Part shown: piece by piece, positions 8,957 to 18,387 of the stretch
Numbering within the stretch: position 1 is the first letter of the stretch
How the letters are laid out: each line of letters starts with the position of its first letter
From: Psychrobacillus glaciei
GTDB lineage: Bacteria > Bacillota > Bacilli > Bacillales_A > Planococcaceae
Assembly: GCF_008973485.1 (NCBI RefSeq)
Contig: NZ_CP031223.1
Coordinates: forward strand, 1,240,001 to 1,304,000
Direction: 5' to 3'
Length of the DNA: 64,000 bases
Notes under the pieces: model-generated
Database searches by the model: none
What the model saw: only the letters and a program-made list of their open reading frames with translations
Told to the model about the DNA's origin: nothing
Translations under genes and position numbers: made by a program

Positions 8957-9631
8957 ATGGCTGCTACTGGAATGATTTTGGGGACGATTTTCATTTATTT
9001 TCTAATGAGAAAAATAAATACCCGATTTACAACTCCTTTTTTATTGCCCGTTTTAACAACAACAATTTTGATCATAGCATTATTACGCTTTTTTTCTATT
9101 TCTTATGATTCCTATATGTTTGGGGCGAAATATATTAACAACATGCTGGGTCCGGCTGTTGTAAGCCTTGCTTATCCTTTATATATGCAAAGGGGACTTA
9201 TAAAAAAATATAAATTTACCATTTTAACGAGTATTATTGTTGCGATGTTTTCTGGACTATTTAGTATCATAACATTTGCTAAACTGTTAAAAATGGAAGA
9301 TGAATTAGTTCATTCACTTCTTCCAAAATCGATCACAACCCCTGTCGCGATGCAAATTAGTGAATCGATTGGTGGTAATCCTACGTTGACTTCTGCTTTC
9401 GTAATTGTAGCGGGATTTACAGGAGCATTGCTCGGACCAATAATCTTTAAAATATTCTGTATTGAAACGCCAATTAGTAAAGGGGTTTCGATAGGAAGTG
9501 CTTCGCATGGATTTGGCGTTTCAAAACTATCGGAGTTTGGAGAACAAGCATTTTCCATGGGTTCGGTATCGATGACATTAAGTGCAGTGATCGGTTCATT
9601 TATATGTCCTTTCATAGCATTATTTATATAA
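8957..9631 (+). CDS. lrgB: LrgB/CidB family membrane protein
   Basis: Polytopic partner of LrgA, 224 residues. It has the conserved LrgB segments LGPAVVSLAYPLY, LLPKSITTPVAMQISESIGG and the C-terminal GSASHGFGVSKLSEFGEQAFSMGS. It is translationally adjacent to lrgA with no gap. In this family the two proteins form a transporter or channel for pyruvate or small acids, or affect murein hydrolase activity. No LytST two-component genes are in view, so regulation cannot be read here beyond the leader hairpin. Confidence 0.92.
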   Translation: MAATGMILGTIFIYFLMRKINTRFTTPFLLPVLTTTILIIALLRFFSISYDSYMFGAKYINNMLGPAVVSLAYPLYMQRGLIKKYKFTILTSIIVAMFSGLFSIITFAKLLKMEDELVHSLLPKSITTPVAMQISESIGGNPTLTSAFVIVAGFTGALLGPIIFKIFCIETPISKGVSIGSASHGFGVSKLSEFGEQAFSMGSVSMTLSAVIGSFICPFIALFI

Positions 9632-9679
9632 TTTTAATCAATTACATAACCGAAAACTAAGTTTTAAATCTGAATAAAG

Positions 9680-9736
9680 TTGATTTCCGCTTCAGGCGGC
9701 AAACGACGAAACTTCTCCTTTGCTAGCGTCAAATCC
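9680..9736 (+). repeat. Module B remnant
   Basis: TTGATTTCCGCTTCAGGCGG is the left end of module B as at 24227; the rest has decayed or been deleted, leaving AAATCC at the right. It lies directly upstream of a module A copy, the same order as in the intact islands. Confidence 0.5.
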
Positions 9737-9799
9737 TTATATTAACTTTTAGTTGGTCTCGGGTTGAAAAAAATCGTACTCGAAGTACCATAAAGTGTA

Positions 9800-9999
9800 A
9801 AAAAATATATCTTTTCTCTATCATTTCCAAAAGGGAGACGGACAAAAAATCGCCACAAGATGACCGAAAAAAAGATCGTGAAGTGACGCAGTCACTTCAC
9901 GATCTTTTGCTCTAACGGTAATAGTGTAGCCTAGGTTTAGTCCAAAGCACTCGGGAATTGGTTAAGACAAGATGCACTTAAAGGACACCTGTTTTTTTC
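9800..9999 (+). repeat. Module A repeat, copy A1 (5'-truncated)
   Basis: Contains the GGAGACGGAC ... CGCCACAAGATGACCG stretch, the central stem (9870-9907: AAAAGATCGTGAAGTGAC, loop GCA, perfect complement), TAATAGTGTAGCC, AGTCCAAAGCACTC and the T-rich end. The left 130 bp of the full module is missing. The right end touches the stop codon of the minus-strand speA gene. On the minus strand the stem is followed by seven Ts. Confidence 0.85.
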
Positions 10000-11469
10000 T
10001 CATTTAATCGCTTGTCGTTCCTTAATAACATGAATCATTTCTAATGTATCATCTTCTGGACCTTGAACAGGTAAACCTGCTTCTATATTCATCCGGATAT
10101 AATCGATATTACCTTGCGTAATTATTTCCCCGGGAATAAAAATAGGAATTCCAGGTGGATATACCATCACAAACTCAGCGGAAATACGTCCTTCTGCTCT
10201 TTTTAGAGGAATAGATTCCGTTTGTGCGTAGAAAGCATCACGAGGGGACATAGCTAGTCCGGGTATATCAGGTAAAGTAACAGATGGTTCTACTATTACT
10301 GCGTCGGATTCAAATGCTGTTACCATTCGAACGAGGGCATTCACAAGTAAGTTTGCCTCTTTTTTAGTATCCCCAATTGTAAACAAGCAAAGAATGTTAT
10401 ATAAGTCTGACAGTTCTACTTCGATATTTGCATTTTCTCTTAACCATGATTCTGCAGCATATCCGGTAATCCCTAAATTTTTCACACTAATTAATAACTT
10501 TGTTGGATCCATATCATATGTCGCCGAAGAAATTAAAACTTCCTCCCCTACACAACGTAAATGAGGAATTTTATTAATCCGCTTCCGAGTATCCTTCGCA
10601 AGTCTAATTGTTTCTCCTATTAAATCTTCCCCATGAATTGCTAACTGTCTTCTAGCGGTATCTAATGATGCTAACAAAGGATAGGAAGTAGAAGTGGTAG
10701 TAAGCATAGATATAATGGATTGAACACGTTTAGCTGAAACTAAACCTTCTCTAACGTTTAAAACCGAAGTTTGTGTCATCGATCCGCCGAGTTTATGAAC
10801 GGAAGTGGCAGCCATATCTGCTCCTGCTGACATTGCTGAAACTGGTAGCGATGGATGAAAATGAATATGAACACCATGCGCTTCATCTACTACTACAGGA
10901 ATACCATGTTTATGTGCCATATCAACTATCTTTTTTAAATCAGCTGCAAAACCAAAATACGTTGGATTTATTACGAGTAAACCTTTTGCATCTGGATGTG
11001 CCTCCAAAGCTTTTTCAACAGACTCTGCAGAAATACCGTGAGAAATACCTAACTCTTTATCAACTTCTGGATGAATAAATACAGGTATAGCTCCTGCAAA
11101 AACGATTGCTGACATAATAGATTTATGAACATTTCGTGGGACTAGTAACTTATCGCCAGGTCCACAAATAGTAAGGATCATTGTCATAATTGCACCACTT
11201 GTACCTTGGACAGAAAAAAATGTTTGATCTGCACCAAAGGCTTCAGCAGCTAATTGTTGTGCATGTTTAATGGCACCTTTAGGGGAATGTAAGTCATCTA
11301 AAGGGGCAATATTGATTAAATCTATGGAAAGTACATTATCTCCAACAAACTCTCGAAATGCAGGGTCCATCCCTTTCCCTTTTTTATGCCCTGGAATATG
11401 AAACTGGATAGGATGACGGTTACGATGCTTTAGTAATGCATCGAACAAAGGAGTTTCTAATTGTGACAA
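10000..11469 (-). CDS. speA: Arginine decarboxylase (Orn/Lys/Arg decarboxylase, SpeA type)
   Basis: PLP enzyme converting arginine to agmatine, first step of polyamine synthesis via agmatinase. It is of fold type I, 489 residues, like B. subtilis SpeA (490). PLP features visible: substrate-side HIPGHKKGKG near the N-terminus, DEAHG (D195) and the Schiff-base lysine K226 in SVHKLGGS. Start is TTG at 11469, 8 nt after AGAGGTGG; an ATG in the spacer is out of frame. Position after pdhD matches B. subtilis synteny, interrupted by the efflux, deacetylase and Lrg genes. Specificity for arginine rather than lysine rests on synteny and overall likeness. Confidence 0.9.
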   Translation of the reverse strand: MSQLETPLFDALLKHRNRHPIQFHIPGHKKGKGMDPAFREFVGDNVLSIDLINIAPLDDLHSPKGAIKHAQQLAAEAFGADQTFFSVQGTSGAIMTMILTICGPGDKLLVPRNVHKSIMSAIVFAGAIPVFIHPEVDKELGISHGISAESVEKALEAHPDAKGLLVINPTYFGFAADLKKIVDMAHKHGIPVVVDEAHGVHIHFHPSLPVSAMSAGADMAATSVHKLGGSMTQTSVLNVREGLVSAKRVQSIISMLTTTSTSYPLLASLDTARRQLAIHGEDLIGETIRLAKDTRKRINKIPHLRCVGEEVLISSATYDMDPTKLLISVKNLGITGYAAESWLRENANIEVELSDLYNILCLFTIGDTKKEANLLVNALVRMVTAFESDAVIVEPSVTLPDIPGLAMSPRDAFYAQTESIPLKRAEGRISAEFVMVYPPGIPIFIPGEIITQGNIDYIRMNIEAGLPVQGPEDDTLEMIHVIKERQAIK

Positions 11470-11510
11470 CGTTCATACCACCTCTAGTATTATTTTTTAA
11501 AAACAAATGA

Positions 11511-11539
11511 ATTATAGCATTTCCTTACTTTTATGACTA
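11511..11539 (-). promoter_or_regulatory. Probable sigma-A promoter of speA
   Basis: On the minus strand TAGTCA, 17 bp spacer, then a perfect TATAAT, about 40 nt before the speA start. Confidence 0.6.
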
Positions 11540-11606
11540 TAAAAATATTTGTGATTTGAATCTGAGTGTTATTTCTTTTACACTAAAGAGCATTGGGGGG
11601 ATAAAA

Positions 11607-12566
11607 TTGGTATTTCGTACAAGCGTATCTGATTTATTGGAAATTGAATACCCAATCGTCCAAGGGGGACTCGCTTATTTGGCATATTCCGGACTATGTG
11701 CAGCTGTTTCGAATGCAGGTGGGCTTGGTCAAGTAACAGCAATGAGCTTAACAACACCGGAAGAATTGCGGGAAGAGATAAACAAGGTTAGAGTACTAAC
11801 GGATAAACCTTTTGGTGTAAATTTTGCTATTGGGCAAATGGGAAGACCTTATGAGAAAATGTTGCAAGTTGCAATTGATGAGAATGTTCCGGTTATTACG
11901 ATGACAGGAGGAAACCCAGCTCCTATCTTAGAAAAACTTGCAAATACAACAATAAAAAAACTAGTATTAGTAGCCGCTAAACACCAAGCACTAAAAGCAG
12001 AACAACTTGGTGCTGATGCTGTAATGGTCGTCGGACAAGAAGGAGGTGGGCATTTAGGGAGAGATGACGTTGGCACAATGGTATTGATCCCTCAAGTGGT
12101 AGATGCAGTATCAATCCCCGTAATTGCATCAGGAGGTATATCGGACGGCAGAGGTTGGATGGCTGCTCACGCACTAGGTGCACAGGGAATTGAAATGGGT
12201 ACTCGCTTTATCGCTACAAAAGAATGTGTCCATGCTTCCACTGCATATAAAAATGCAATAGTAGAAAGTGGAGAAATGGATACGATCGTCATTAAACGTT
12301 CGATAGGTGCCCCAGCTAGAGCTATTAAAAATAGTTGGACAGAAACGATTCGAAGTATTGAAAAGGAAAATCCGACATATGATGCTTTAAAGGACTACAT
12401 TAGTGGTGAAGCAAATAAACGCTTTATCTACGAAGGTAACTCCGAAAAGGGATTTGGATGGGCAGGTCAGGGAATAGGTCTAATAACGGATATTCCTACC
12501 GTAGAAGAATTATTTAGTCGAATGGTAGATGAAGCAACAGAAATACGAAGAAAATGGAAATTATAG
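11607..12566 (+). CDS. FMN-dependent nitronate monooxygenase / FabK-like oxidoreductase
   Basis: TIM-barrel flavoprotein of the nitronate monooxygenase family, which oxidises alkyl nitronates such as propionate-3-nitronate, or in the FabK branch reduces enoyl-ACP. Seen: [30 protein letters not shown] with the conserved His, [11 protein letters not shown] and [13 protein letters not shown] (phosphate and FMN binding). Start is TTG at 11607, 6 nt after GGGGGG, giving 319 residues; homology would not extend to the longer frame upstream. It shares the intergenic region with divergent speA and leads into yktA. The substrate cannot be decided from sequence. Confidence 0.85.
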   Translation: MVFRTSVSDLLEIEYPIVQGGLAYLAYSGLCAAVSNAGGLGQVTAMSLTTPEELREEINKVRVLTDKPFGVNFAIGQMGRPYEKMLQVAIDENVPVITMTGGNPAPILEKLANTTIKKLVLVAAKHQALKAEQLGADAVMVVGQEGGGHLGRDDVGTMVLIPQVVDAVSIPVIASGGISDGRGWMAAHALGAQGIEMGTRFIATKECVHASTAYKNAIVESGEMDTIVIKRSIGAPARAIKNSWTETIRSIEKENPTYDALKDYISGEANKRFIYEGNSEKGFGWAGQGIGLITDIPTVEELFSRMVDEATEIRRKWKL

Positions 12567-12577
12567 GAGGTACTAAA

Positions 12578-12847
12578 ATGGACTATACATATCCATTCTC
12601 GCTAGACTGGTCGACCAATGAAATTATAGATGTAGTGCAGTTTTTTGAGGCAATCGAAAATGCATATGAAAAAGGTGTAAAGCGTGAAGAACTACTGAAA
12701 AAGTATCGTCGCTTTAAAGAAATTGTTCCATCTATTGCAGAAGAAAAAACATACTTTCGTGAATTTGAAAAAGAAAGTGGGTATGCAAGCTATCCAATCA
12801 TTAAAAAAATGAAAGAAAATACGGATGGAGTGTTGATTAGAGGTTGA
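12578..12847 (+). CDS. yktA: UPF0223 family protein YktA
   Basis: Small cytosolic protein of 89 residues starting [16 protein letters not shown], the signature of the UPF0223 family. No biochemical function is known. TAGGAGG overlaps the stop codon of the preceding flavoprotein gene, so the two are co-translated. It lies next to yktB as in B. subtilis. Just after it, CCTCCAATA (12853) and TATTGGAGG (12882) can form a hairpin without a T-run. Confidence 0.9.
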   Translation: MDYTYPFSLDWSTNEIIDVVQFFEAIENAYEKGVKREELLKKYRRFKEIVPSIAEEKTYFREFEKESGYASYPIIKKMKENTDGVLIRG

Positions 12848-12897
12848 AAAACACCTCCAATAGGTTGTTTATAAGGCAAATTATTGGAGGAATCCTC

Positions 12898-13527
12898 TTA
12901 CTTGATATTAATCATGGTTCTATAAATTGGTAGTAATTGCTCGAAAGTCTCTTCCGCTAAAAGTAAAAATTCCTCTTCTGAAAGTTTTACTGCTTCTTCT
13001 TTAGCGATATGTCTACCTACAAGAAATTCTCCTTTTTTTACATCACGTAGCCGAGTTAATAATTGCTCAAGATCAGTTTTTTTAGCATTCTTCAGAAGAA
13101 TTGCTTCTTGCTTCATATGATCACCCGAAACAATAAAATCACTTGGAATTCTATTAAACAATGATTTTTTCTTTAATAGTCTTTCGGCAATGACAACTTT
13201 ATCGGGAGCCTCATAGATGACTGCCAAAATAAGAAATAAATGACTTCCCCATAAGCCAATTTGGAAATGAGGTAATGCTTTATATCCCCTTTTATAAGGT
13301 GAAAATGCTACCCAACTATCTTTGGGAGGATTTACAGAGCGTCTAGCATGTTTTGCAACATGGGCAAAGTATTCATCTCCGAGGACACCAGAAAAGAATA
13401 AGCTATACTTTTTTCCTAATTCCTCAAATTTTGGACGTATATTGGAGCTTAATGCTTCCATTCTATTCTCTAACCCATCTATTTGGAATACGTTAAAATC
13501 TTTCTCTTCCCAAAATTTCTTACTCAT
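12898..13527 (-). CDS. yktB: UPF0637 (DUF1054) family protein YktB
   Basis: Cytosolic protein of 209 residues with the family pattern FWEEKDFNVFQIDGLENRM at the N-terminus, VAKHARRSVNPPKDSWVAFS and the hydrophobic LWGSHLFLILAVI core. Function unknown. The ATG at 13527 is preceded by AAAGGAG at 7 nt; upstream codons in the longer frame are not family-like. It is convergent with yktA. Confidence 0.9.
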   Translation of the reverse strand: MSKKFWEEKDFNVFQIDGLENRMEALSSNIRPKFEELGKKYSLFFSGVLGDEYFAHVAKHARRSVNPPKDSWVAFSPYKRGYKALPHFQIGLWGSHLFLILAVIYEAPDKVVIAERLLKKKSLFNRIPSDFIVSGDHMKQEAILLKNAKKTDLEQLLTRLRDVKKGEFLVGRHIAKEEAVKLSEEEFLLLAEETFEQLLPIYRTMINIK

Positions 13528-13678
13528 TTGAAAACTCCTTTCACTTTGTATGTTTATTTTATAGCAAATATGGGTAAAAATCATGTAAGTAGAATTTTTG
13601 ATTGACAATTATTTTATATAAGCGTAAATTATTATAAATATTTTGAATATTATAATAAAAAGTGAAGGGGTGTTAGTA

Positions 13679-13876
13679 ATGAGACAGGTTGTTCATATTA
13701 TTCGTAAAAATGACTTGGAAAGAGAAAAAATTTTCACATTGAAATTGGAGTTGGACTATGAATTAGCTACTCTTTTTGATGCAATCAGTAATAAAAATGA
13801 AAAAGAAATATACCAAACCAAAGTTAAGTTAATGGAAATTCATAATTCGTTGAAAGAACTAAATGCACTTGACTAA
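13679..13876 (+). CDS. ykzI: Small conserved protein YkzI
   Basis: 65-residue, strongly charged, probably all-helical protein (MRQVVHIIRKNDLEREKIF...). Size and position between yktB and yktC match B. subtilis YkzI. AAGGGGTG precedes the ATG. No function is known. It is followed by its own terminator. Confidence 0.8.
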   Translation: MRQVVHIIRKNDLEREKIFTLKLELDYELATLFDAISNKNEKEIYQTKVKLMEIHNSLKELNALD

Positions 13877-13902
13877 CGTTTTACTTTTGAACAACACATA
13901 GA

Positions 13903-13940
13903 AAACACCTGCTTAATTGAAAGACAGCTGGTGTTTTTTT
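13903..13940 (+). terminator. Intrinsic terminator after ykzI
   Basis: AAACACCTGC and GCTGGTGTTT form an imperfect stem followed by a run of Ts. Confidence 0.75.
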
Positions 13941-13985
13941 CTTTATACTTAAAAGGCAAGGTGATGTGAAGAGAGGGTGGATATA

Positions 13986-14777
13986 GTGAATTTACATAAG
14001 CTGGATAAATATGCCAAATCTTTAATCAAGGTAGCAGCTGGAAGAATAAGATCTTCTTTTGCAACGGATCTATTAATTGAAACAAAATCTGAAGCAAATG
14101 ATTTAGTGACAAATATAGATAAGGAAACGGAACAATTTTTTATCCATCATATAAAACGTGATTATCCAGATCACCGTATTTTGGGAGAAGAAGGTTTCGG
14201 AGATGACATACATGATTTAGACGGCTATGTATGGATGTTAGATCCAATCGATGGCACAATGAATTTCATTCACCAAAAAACGAACTTTGCTATATCTTTA
14301 GGGATATTTAAAGATGGGGTAGGAATACTTGGTTATATCTATAATGTGATGGATGACGTTTTAATATCTGCAACCCTAGATGAAGGAGCATTTATAAATG
14401 ATATTCGTATTCCAACGGTTAAACAAGTGAACTTGGAGCAATCTATCATTGGTATTAATGCAAGTTGGGTGGTTCCAAATAAATACATGGAGCACGAGGG
14501 AATGGTGAAGCTTTTACAAAAAGTTAGAGGCACTAGATCGTATGGTTCAGCAGCAATTGAAATATCCTATGTAGTTACAGGGAAACTGGATGCCTACATG
14601 TCTATGCGTTTATCACCGTGGGATATCGCAGGCGGGATGATAATTGCGAAAGAAGTTGGGGCAATCGTAACAAATCTTGCAAATGAACCTGTTAATTTGT
14701 TAGGACAAGGAACTTTTCTTATTGCGAAGCCAAGTCTGCATAAAGAATTAATAACTAATTATATTCAATTAAAATAA
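13986..14777 (+). CDS. yktC: Inositol monophosphatase family protein YktC
   Basis: Mg2+-dependent, Li+-sensitive phosphatase of the IMPase/FBPase superfamily, hydrolysing inositol-1-phosphate or similar sugar phosphates. All three metal motifs are present: GEEG (E68, E69), DPIDGT (86-91) and SPWDIAGG near residue 212. GTG 13986 is preferred over GTG 13977 because GAGAGGG sits 8 nt before it, giving 263 residues. In vivo substrate is not known. It is single in its transcript, ending at a strong hairpin. Confidence 0.92.
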   Translation: MNLHKLDKYAKSLIKVAAGRIRSSFATDLLIETKSEANDLVTNIDKETEQFFIHHIKRDYPDHRILGEEGFGDDIHDLDGYVWMLDPIDGTMNFIHQKTNFAISLGIFKDGVGILGYIYNVMDDVLISATLDEGAFINDIRIPTVKQVNLEQSIIGINASWVVPNKYMEHEGMVKLLQKVRGTRSYGSAAIEISYVVTGKLDAYMSMRLSPWDIAGGMIIAKEVGAIVTNLANEPVNLLGQGTFLIAKPSLHKELITNYIQLK

Positions 14778-14782
14778 GAAAT

Positions 14783-14812
14783 GGTCGGCAAAATTAATTG
14801 CCGACCTTCTTT
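14783..14812. terminator. Terminator between yktC and ylaF
   Basis: GGTCGGCAA (14783-14791) pairs perfectly with TTGCCGACC (14798-14806); T-rich on the right. Confidence 0.85.
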
Positions 14813-14996
14813 ATAATAATCCTTTATCACGCATTTTTTTCTTTGTTTTAAAACCATAGCCCATGATTACGCAAAGTAGAGCAATGCTAAGGATAATTAA
14901 TAAGAAGCTTCTTAATGCTATAGCAATTCCGATAAATGCCATAGACAAAATTGCCCCAAGAGAATATAGAACAAAAATCCATTTGATATTGGTCAA
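14811..14996 (-). CDS. ylaF: Small membrane protein YlaF
   Basis: About 61 residues with two membrane helices (WIFVLYSLGAILSMAFIGI and LLIILSIALLCVIMGYGF) and a basic C-terminal tail. TTG at 14996 follows GGAGG by 8 nt. Position next to typA and size match B. subtilis YlaF. Function unknown. Confidence 0.8.
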   Translation of the reverse strand: MTNIKWIFVLYSLGAILSMAFIGIAIALRSFLLIILSIALLCVIMGYGFKTKKKMRDKGLL

Positions 14997-15031
14997 AATG
15001 ATTACCTCCAAAAATAAAAGATTAAAAATAT

Positions 15032-15060
15032 TATTACTTTAGTTTCACTTGTGATATAAT
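15032..15060 (+). promoter_or_regulatory. Extended -10 promoter of typA
   Basis: TGATATAAT is a perfect extended -10 element (15052-15060) with only a weak -35 (TATTAC) 17 bp upstream. Confidence 0.65.
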
Positions 15061-15101
15061 AACACAGTTATGGACTCGAAAAAAGAATATGGAGTGGAAA
15101 T

Positions 15102-16949
15102 ATGACAAATTTACGTCAAGATTTAAGAAACATTGCAATTATAGCACACGTTGACCATGGGAAAACGACTTTAGTCGACCAATTATTAAAACAATCGGGA
15201 ACGTTCCGTTCTAACGAGCACGTTGACGAAAGAGCAATGGACTCGAATGATATCGAACGTGAGCGCGGAATTACTATATTAGCAAAAAATACAGCTGTAG
15301 ATTATCATGGTACACGTATCAATATCCTTGATACACCTGGACATGCTGACTTCGGTGGAGAAGTTGAACGTATACTAAAAATGGTAGATGGCGTTTTACT
15401 AGTTGTTGATGCATATGAAGGTTGTATGCCACAAACGCGTTTCGTTTTGAAAAAAGCGTTAGAACAAAGATTAACACCTATTGTTGTAGTAAACAAAGTA
15501 GATAAAGATTCAGCTCGTCCATTAGAAGTAGTAGATGAAGTTTTGGAATTATTTATCGAATTAGGTGCAGACGAAGATCAATTAGAGTTCCCAGTTGTTT
15601 ATGCTTCTGGTGTTAATGGTACGGCTTCATTAGATGCTGATCCAGCTAACCAAGAAGAAGACATGAAATGTCTATTTGAAAAAGTTATCGAGTCCATCCC
15701 TGCACCAATTGATAACTCAGAAGAGCCATTACAATTCCAAGTAGCATTACTTGACTATAATGATTATGTAGGACGTATTGGTATTGGTCGCGTATTCCGC
15801 GGAACAATTGAAGTAGGTCAACAAGTTTCTTTAATGAAACTAGATGGTAAAGTTAAAAACTACCGTGTAACTAAATTATTCGGTTTCTTTGGTTTAAAAC
15901 GTGAAGAAATTCAATCAGCAAAAGCTGGAGATTTAATCGCTGTTTCTGGGATGGAAGATATTAACGTAGGGGAAACAGTTTGTCCTACATCACATCAAGA
16001 AGCTTTAGTTCCACTACGAATTGATGAGCCAACATTACAAATGACTTTTTTAACAAACAACTCACCATTCGTTGGTCGTGAAGGTAAATGGATTACTTCA
16101 AGTAAAATTGAAGAGCGTCTTCGTTCTCAATTAGAAACAGACGTATCTTTACGTGTTGAAGATACTGATTCACCTGATGCTTGGACTGTTTCAGGTCGCG
16201 GAGAGCTTCATTTGTCGATTTTAATCGAAAATATGCGTCGTGAAGGTTTTGAATTACAAGTATCTAAGCCAGAAGTAATTATTCGTGAAATTGATGGCAA
16301 AAAATGTGAGCCAATTGAACGCGTTCAAATTGATGTACCAGAAGATAGTGTAGGTTCAATTATTGAATCTATGGGTACTCGTAAAGGCGAAATGGTTGAT
16401 ATGGTAAATAACGGTAGTGGACAAGTTCGTTTAATCTTTATGGTTCCCGCTCGTGGATTAATCGGTTATACAACAGAATTCATGTCCCTTACTAAAGGTT
16501 ATGGTATTATCAACCATACTTTCGATAGCTACCAACCAGTAGTTTCTGGCCGTGTTGGTGGACGTCACCAAGGTGTTCTTGTTTCTATGGAAACAGGTAA
16601 ATCAACAACTTACGGTATGATGGGTATTGAAGACCGTGGTACTCTATTCGTTGAACCAGGAACTGATATTTATGAAGGTATGATTGTCGGAGAAAATACT
16701 CGTGATGCTGATATCACAGTAAATATTACTAAAGCAAAACAAAAAACAAATATTCGTTCAGCTAACAAAGATCAAACGAACGTGATTAAGAGACCTCGTA
16801 TTTTAACGCTTGAAGAAGCAATTGAGTTCTTAGGGGATGATGAGTATTTAGAAATTACTCCTCAATCAATCCGTTTACGTAAAAAAGTTCTTGAGAAGAG
16901 CGAACGCGAACGAGTAACGAAGAAAAAGAAAAATGCAGAACTTGAATAG
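15102..16949 (+). CDS. typA: Ribosome-associated GTPase TypA/BipA
   Basis: Translational GTPase of the EF-G/LepA class that binds the ribosome and helps growth at low temperature and 50S assembly. 615 residues. GTPase motifs: G1 AHVDHGKT (15-22), G2 region RGITI, G3 DTPGH, G4 NKVD. The C-terminal part GLIGYTTEFMSLTKGYG and RVGGRHQGVLVSMETGKST is BipA-specific. GTGGAAAT precedes the ATG weakly, but the promoter is good. Followed by ylaH as in B. subtilis. Confidence 0.97.
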   Translation: MTNLRQDLRNIAIIAHVDHGKTTLVDQLLKQSGTFRSNEHVDERAMDSNDIERERGITILAKNTAVDYHGTRINILDTPGHADFGGEVERILKMVDGVLLVVDAYEGCMPQTRFVLKKALEQRLTPIVVVNKVDKDSARPLEVVDEVLELFIELGADEDQLEFPVVYASGVNGTASLDADPANQEEDMKCLFEKVIESIPAPIDNSEEPLQFQVALLDYNDYVGRIGIGRVFRGTIEVGQQVSLMKLDGKVKNYRVTKLFGFFGLKREEIQSAKAGDLIAVSGMEDINVGETVCPTSHQEALVPLRIDEPTLQMTFLTNNSPFVGREGKWITSSKIEERLRSQLETDVSLRVEDTDSPDAWTVSGRGELHLSILIENMRREGFELQVSKPEVIIREIDGKKCEPIERVQIDVPEDSVGSIIESMGTRKGEMVDMVNNGSGQVRLIFMVPARGLIGYTTEFMSLTKGYGIINHTFDSYQPVVSGRVGGRHQGVLVSMETGKSTTYGMMGIEDRGTLFVEPGTDIYEGMIVGENTRDADITVNITKAKQKTNIRSANKDQTNVIKRPRILTLEEAIEFLGDDEYLEITPQSIRLRKKVLEKSERERVTKKKKNAELE

Positions 16950-16970
16950 GAACTGAAAGGGTGAATAACC

Positions 16971-17294
16971 TTGGAGGAACAGCAAGTACTTGATAGAATG
17001 TCTAGCATTTCACGTTTTATATACGAGACTATGCCATCATTTGACATAGCAGGTTATGTATTATATTTAGTTATTTTCTTGCTATCCGTGGTTGTTTACA
17101 AACTTGGATTTGCGAAAAAATTACGTTTAGGACAAAACATAGTTATTTATGCATTTTTGTTGATAGGTTGTTTAATGTTGACGTTTTTAGCTTTTTTCCT
17201 TCCAGTTGTCGAAGGACTAATTGTAGCTGCATTAATCCTTATCATATACAAAATTCGTTTACGACTTGAAAGAAAACAAAGTCCAACTGCATAA
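16971..17294 (+). CDS. ylaH: YlaH-like membrane protein
   Basis: 107-residue protein with three hydrophobic helices (about 25-45, 57-75, 78-95) and a basic C-terminus. TTG at 16971 with GAAAGGG 9 nt upstream. It lies 21 nt after typA and is probably co-transcribed. Function is not known in B. subtilis either. Confidence 0.85.
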   Translation: MEEQQVLDRMSSISRFIYETMPSFDIAGYVLYLVIFLLSVVVYKLGFAKKLRLGQNIVIYAFLLIGCLMLTFLAFFLPVVEGLIVAALILIIYKIRLRLERKQSPTA

Positions 17295-17355
17295 TACATT
17301 CTAAAGAATTATAGATTAATGCAAGCTAGCTCCACTACATTTGTATCAGAGCTTC

Positions 17356-17407
17356 AGACTGTAGGAAAACTCGATTATTATCGAGTTTTCCTACAGTCTT
17401 TTTTCTT
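17356..17407 (+). terminator. Strong terminator after ylaH
   Basis: AGACTGTAGGAAAACTCGA (17356-17374) pairs perfectly with its complement ending at 17399; four-base loop and T-run follow. Stem of about 20 bp. Confidence 0.95.
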
Positions 17408-17419
17408 TTACGAGCACCT

Positions 17420-17600
17420 TCTCTCTAGGGATCTCAAGAAGGAGAAAGACAAATAATCGTCACAAGATTACCGGAAAAAATGGATCGTGAAGTGATGTAG
17501 TCACTTCACGATCCATAGCTTTAAATAGTAATAGTGTAACTTGTGTTTTAGGCGATGCACTAAGGAAATAGTGAAAACGAGACCAATTAAAGAATTAGTT
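17420..17600 (+). repeat. Module A repeat, copy A2 (5'-truncated)
   Basis: Includes CACAAGATTACCGG, the central stem at 17481-17515 (TGGATCGTGAAGTGA and its complement, loop TGTAG), AATAGTGTAAC and a degraded right end. Six As precede the stem. It sits directly behind the ylaH terminator and 240 bp before copy A3. Confidence 0.8.
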
Positions 17601-17699
17601 AGTATATTAACTACCGTGTTCATTGTATTTTTAGTTGCATAGGATTGTCTAAAGTTGTTTTGTACCATCTCACTCAAAGTTAACTCTTTACATAGAGAA

Positions 17700-17800
17700 A
17701 TGGTTGCTTTCAAGATAAAATTGGTTGCTTAGTTCATGGATTGGTTGCTTTCAGTGTAGAATCTGTAGTTTTCACCTTACAATTAGTCGCTCTTTGACAG
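17700..17800 (+). repeat. Five short imperfect direct repeats, about 20 bp period
   Basis: TGGTTGC occurs at 17701, 17722 and 17742, then weaker units follow at about 17763 (CTGTAGTT) and 17783 (TTAGTCGC). The spacing of 20-22 bp is two helical turns. The stretch lies between two module A copies with no gene around it. Confidence 0.55.
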
Positions 17801-17837
17801 TTTTTAACTTTTTAGTTTGGCATTTGAACTTAATAAT

Positions 17838-18172
17838 ACCGGTAATCCTGTGAAATTTGAGAAAAATAGGTAGCAGCTCTTGATAAAGAAGTGCAGAGCG
17901 GACGAAATTACATCTTCGTTCGTTCTTAAAAGAATAGGAAAGGATTTATTCTCTCATTATCCATACTTTATGTACCTTGTTTCAACATATTCTAAGAGGG
18001 CGACGGACAAACATCCGCCACAAGGTTACCGAAAAAATGGATCGTGAAGTGACGTAGTCACTTCACGATCCACAAAAATTCCAACGGTAATAGTGTAGCA
18101 ATTGTTTTGTCCAAAGCACTCAGGAATTGGTAAAGGCCAGATACACTTAAAAGACGTTTGCGTTTTCCTTAG
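17838..18172 (+). repeat. Module A repeat, copy A3
   Basis: Near full-length. It starts CCGGTAATCCTGTG, then the first hairpin (17893-17922, AGCGGACGAA against TTCGTTCGTT, kept pairable by two G-T wobbles), GAGGGCGACGGAC, the central stem at 18038-18072 (TGGATCGTGAAGTGAC, loop GTA), and a T-rich end at the stop codon of ylaI. Confidence 0.85.
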
Positions 18173-18376
18173 TTAAAATTCATTTTCAATAAGTTTAGAG
18201 CTTTTATAGAAAATGAACTTACCGGTTGCCAATCGAGCTTTTGTTTTTACTTCTATTCGATCGTGACATATTTGGCACATATAAGTGTGAATAGGGCGGT
18301 TTCTCAACTTTTTTGCTAGTGGCAAATCATTGGAAAGTTCATCAATTCGATCGCAAATGGCACATTGTACCTTCAT
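18173..18376 (-). CDS. ylaI: DUF2197 zinc-ribbon protein YlaI
   Basis: 67-residue protein with two CxxC knuckles, CAIC near the N-terminus and CQIC near residue 34, which presumably bind one zinc ion. Short basic tail. Same position as B. subtilis ylaI. Function unknown. Its stop codon directly abuts module A3, whose hairpin can serve as its terminator. Confidence 0.85.
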   Translation of the reverse strand: MKVQCAICDRIDELSNDLPLAKKLRNRPIHTYMCQICHDRIEVKTKARLATGKFIFYKSSKLIENEF

Positions 18377-18387
18377 AAAACCTACTC

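Noticed and set aside
12853-12890. Terminator after yktA
   Set aside because: A 9 bp stem is present but the loop is long and no T-run follows, so it is only noted under yktA.
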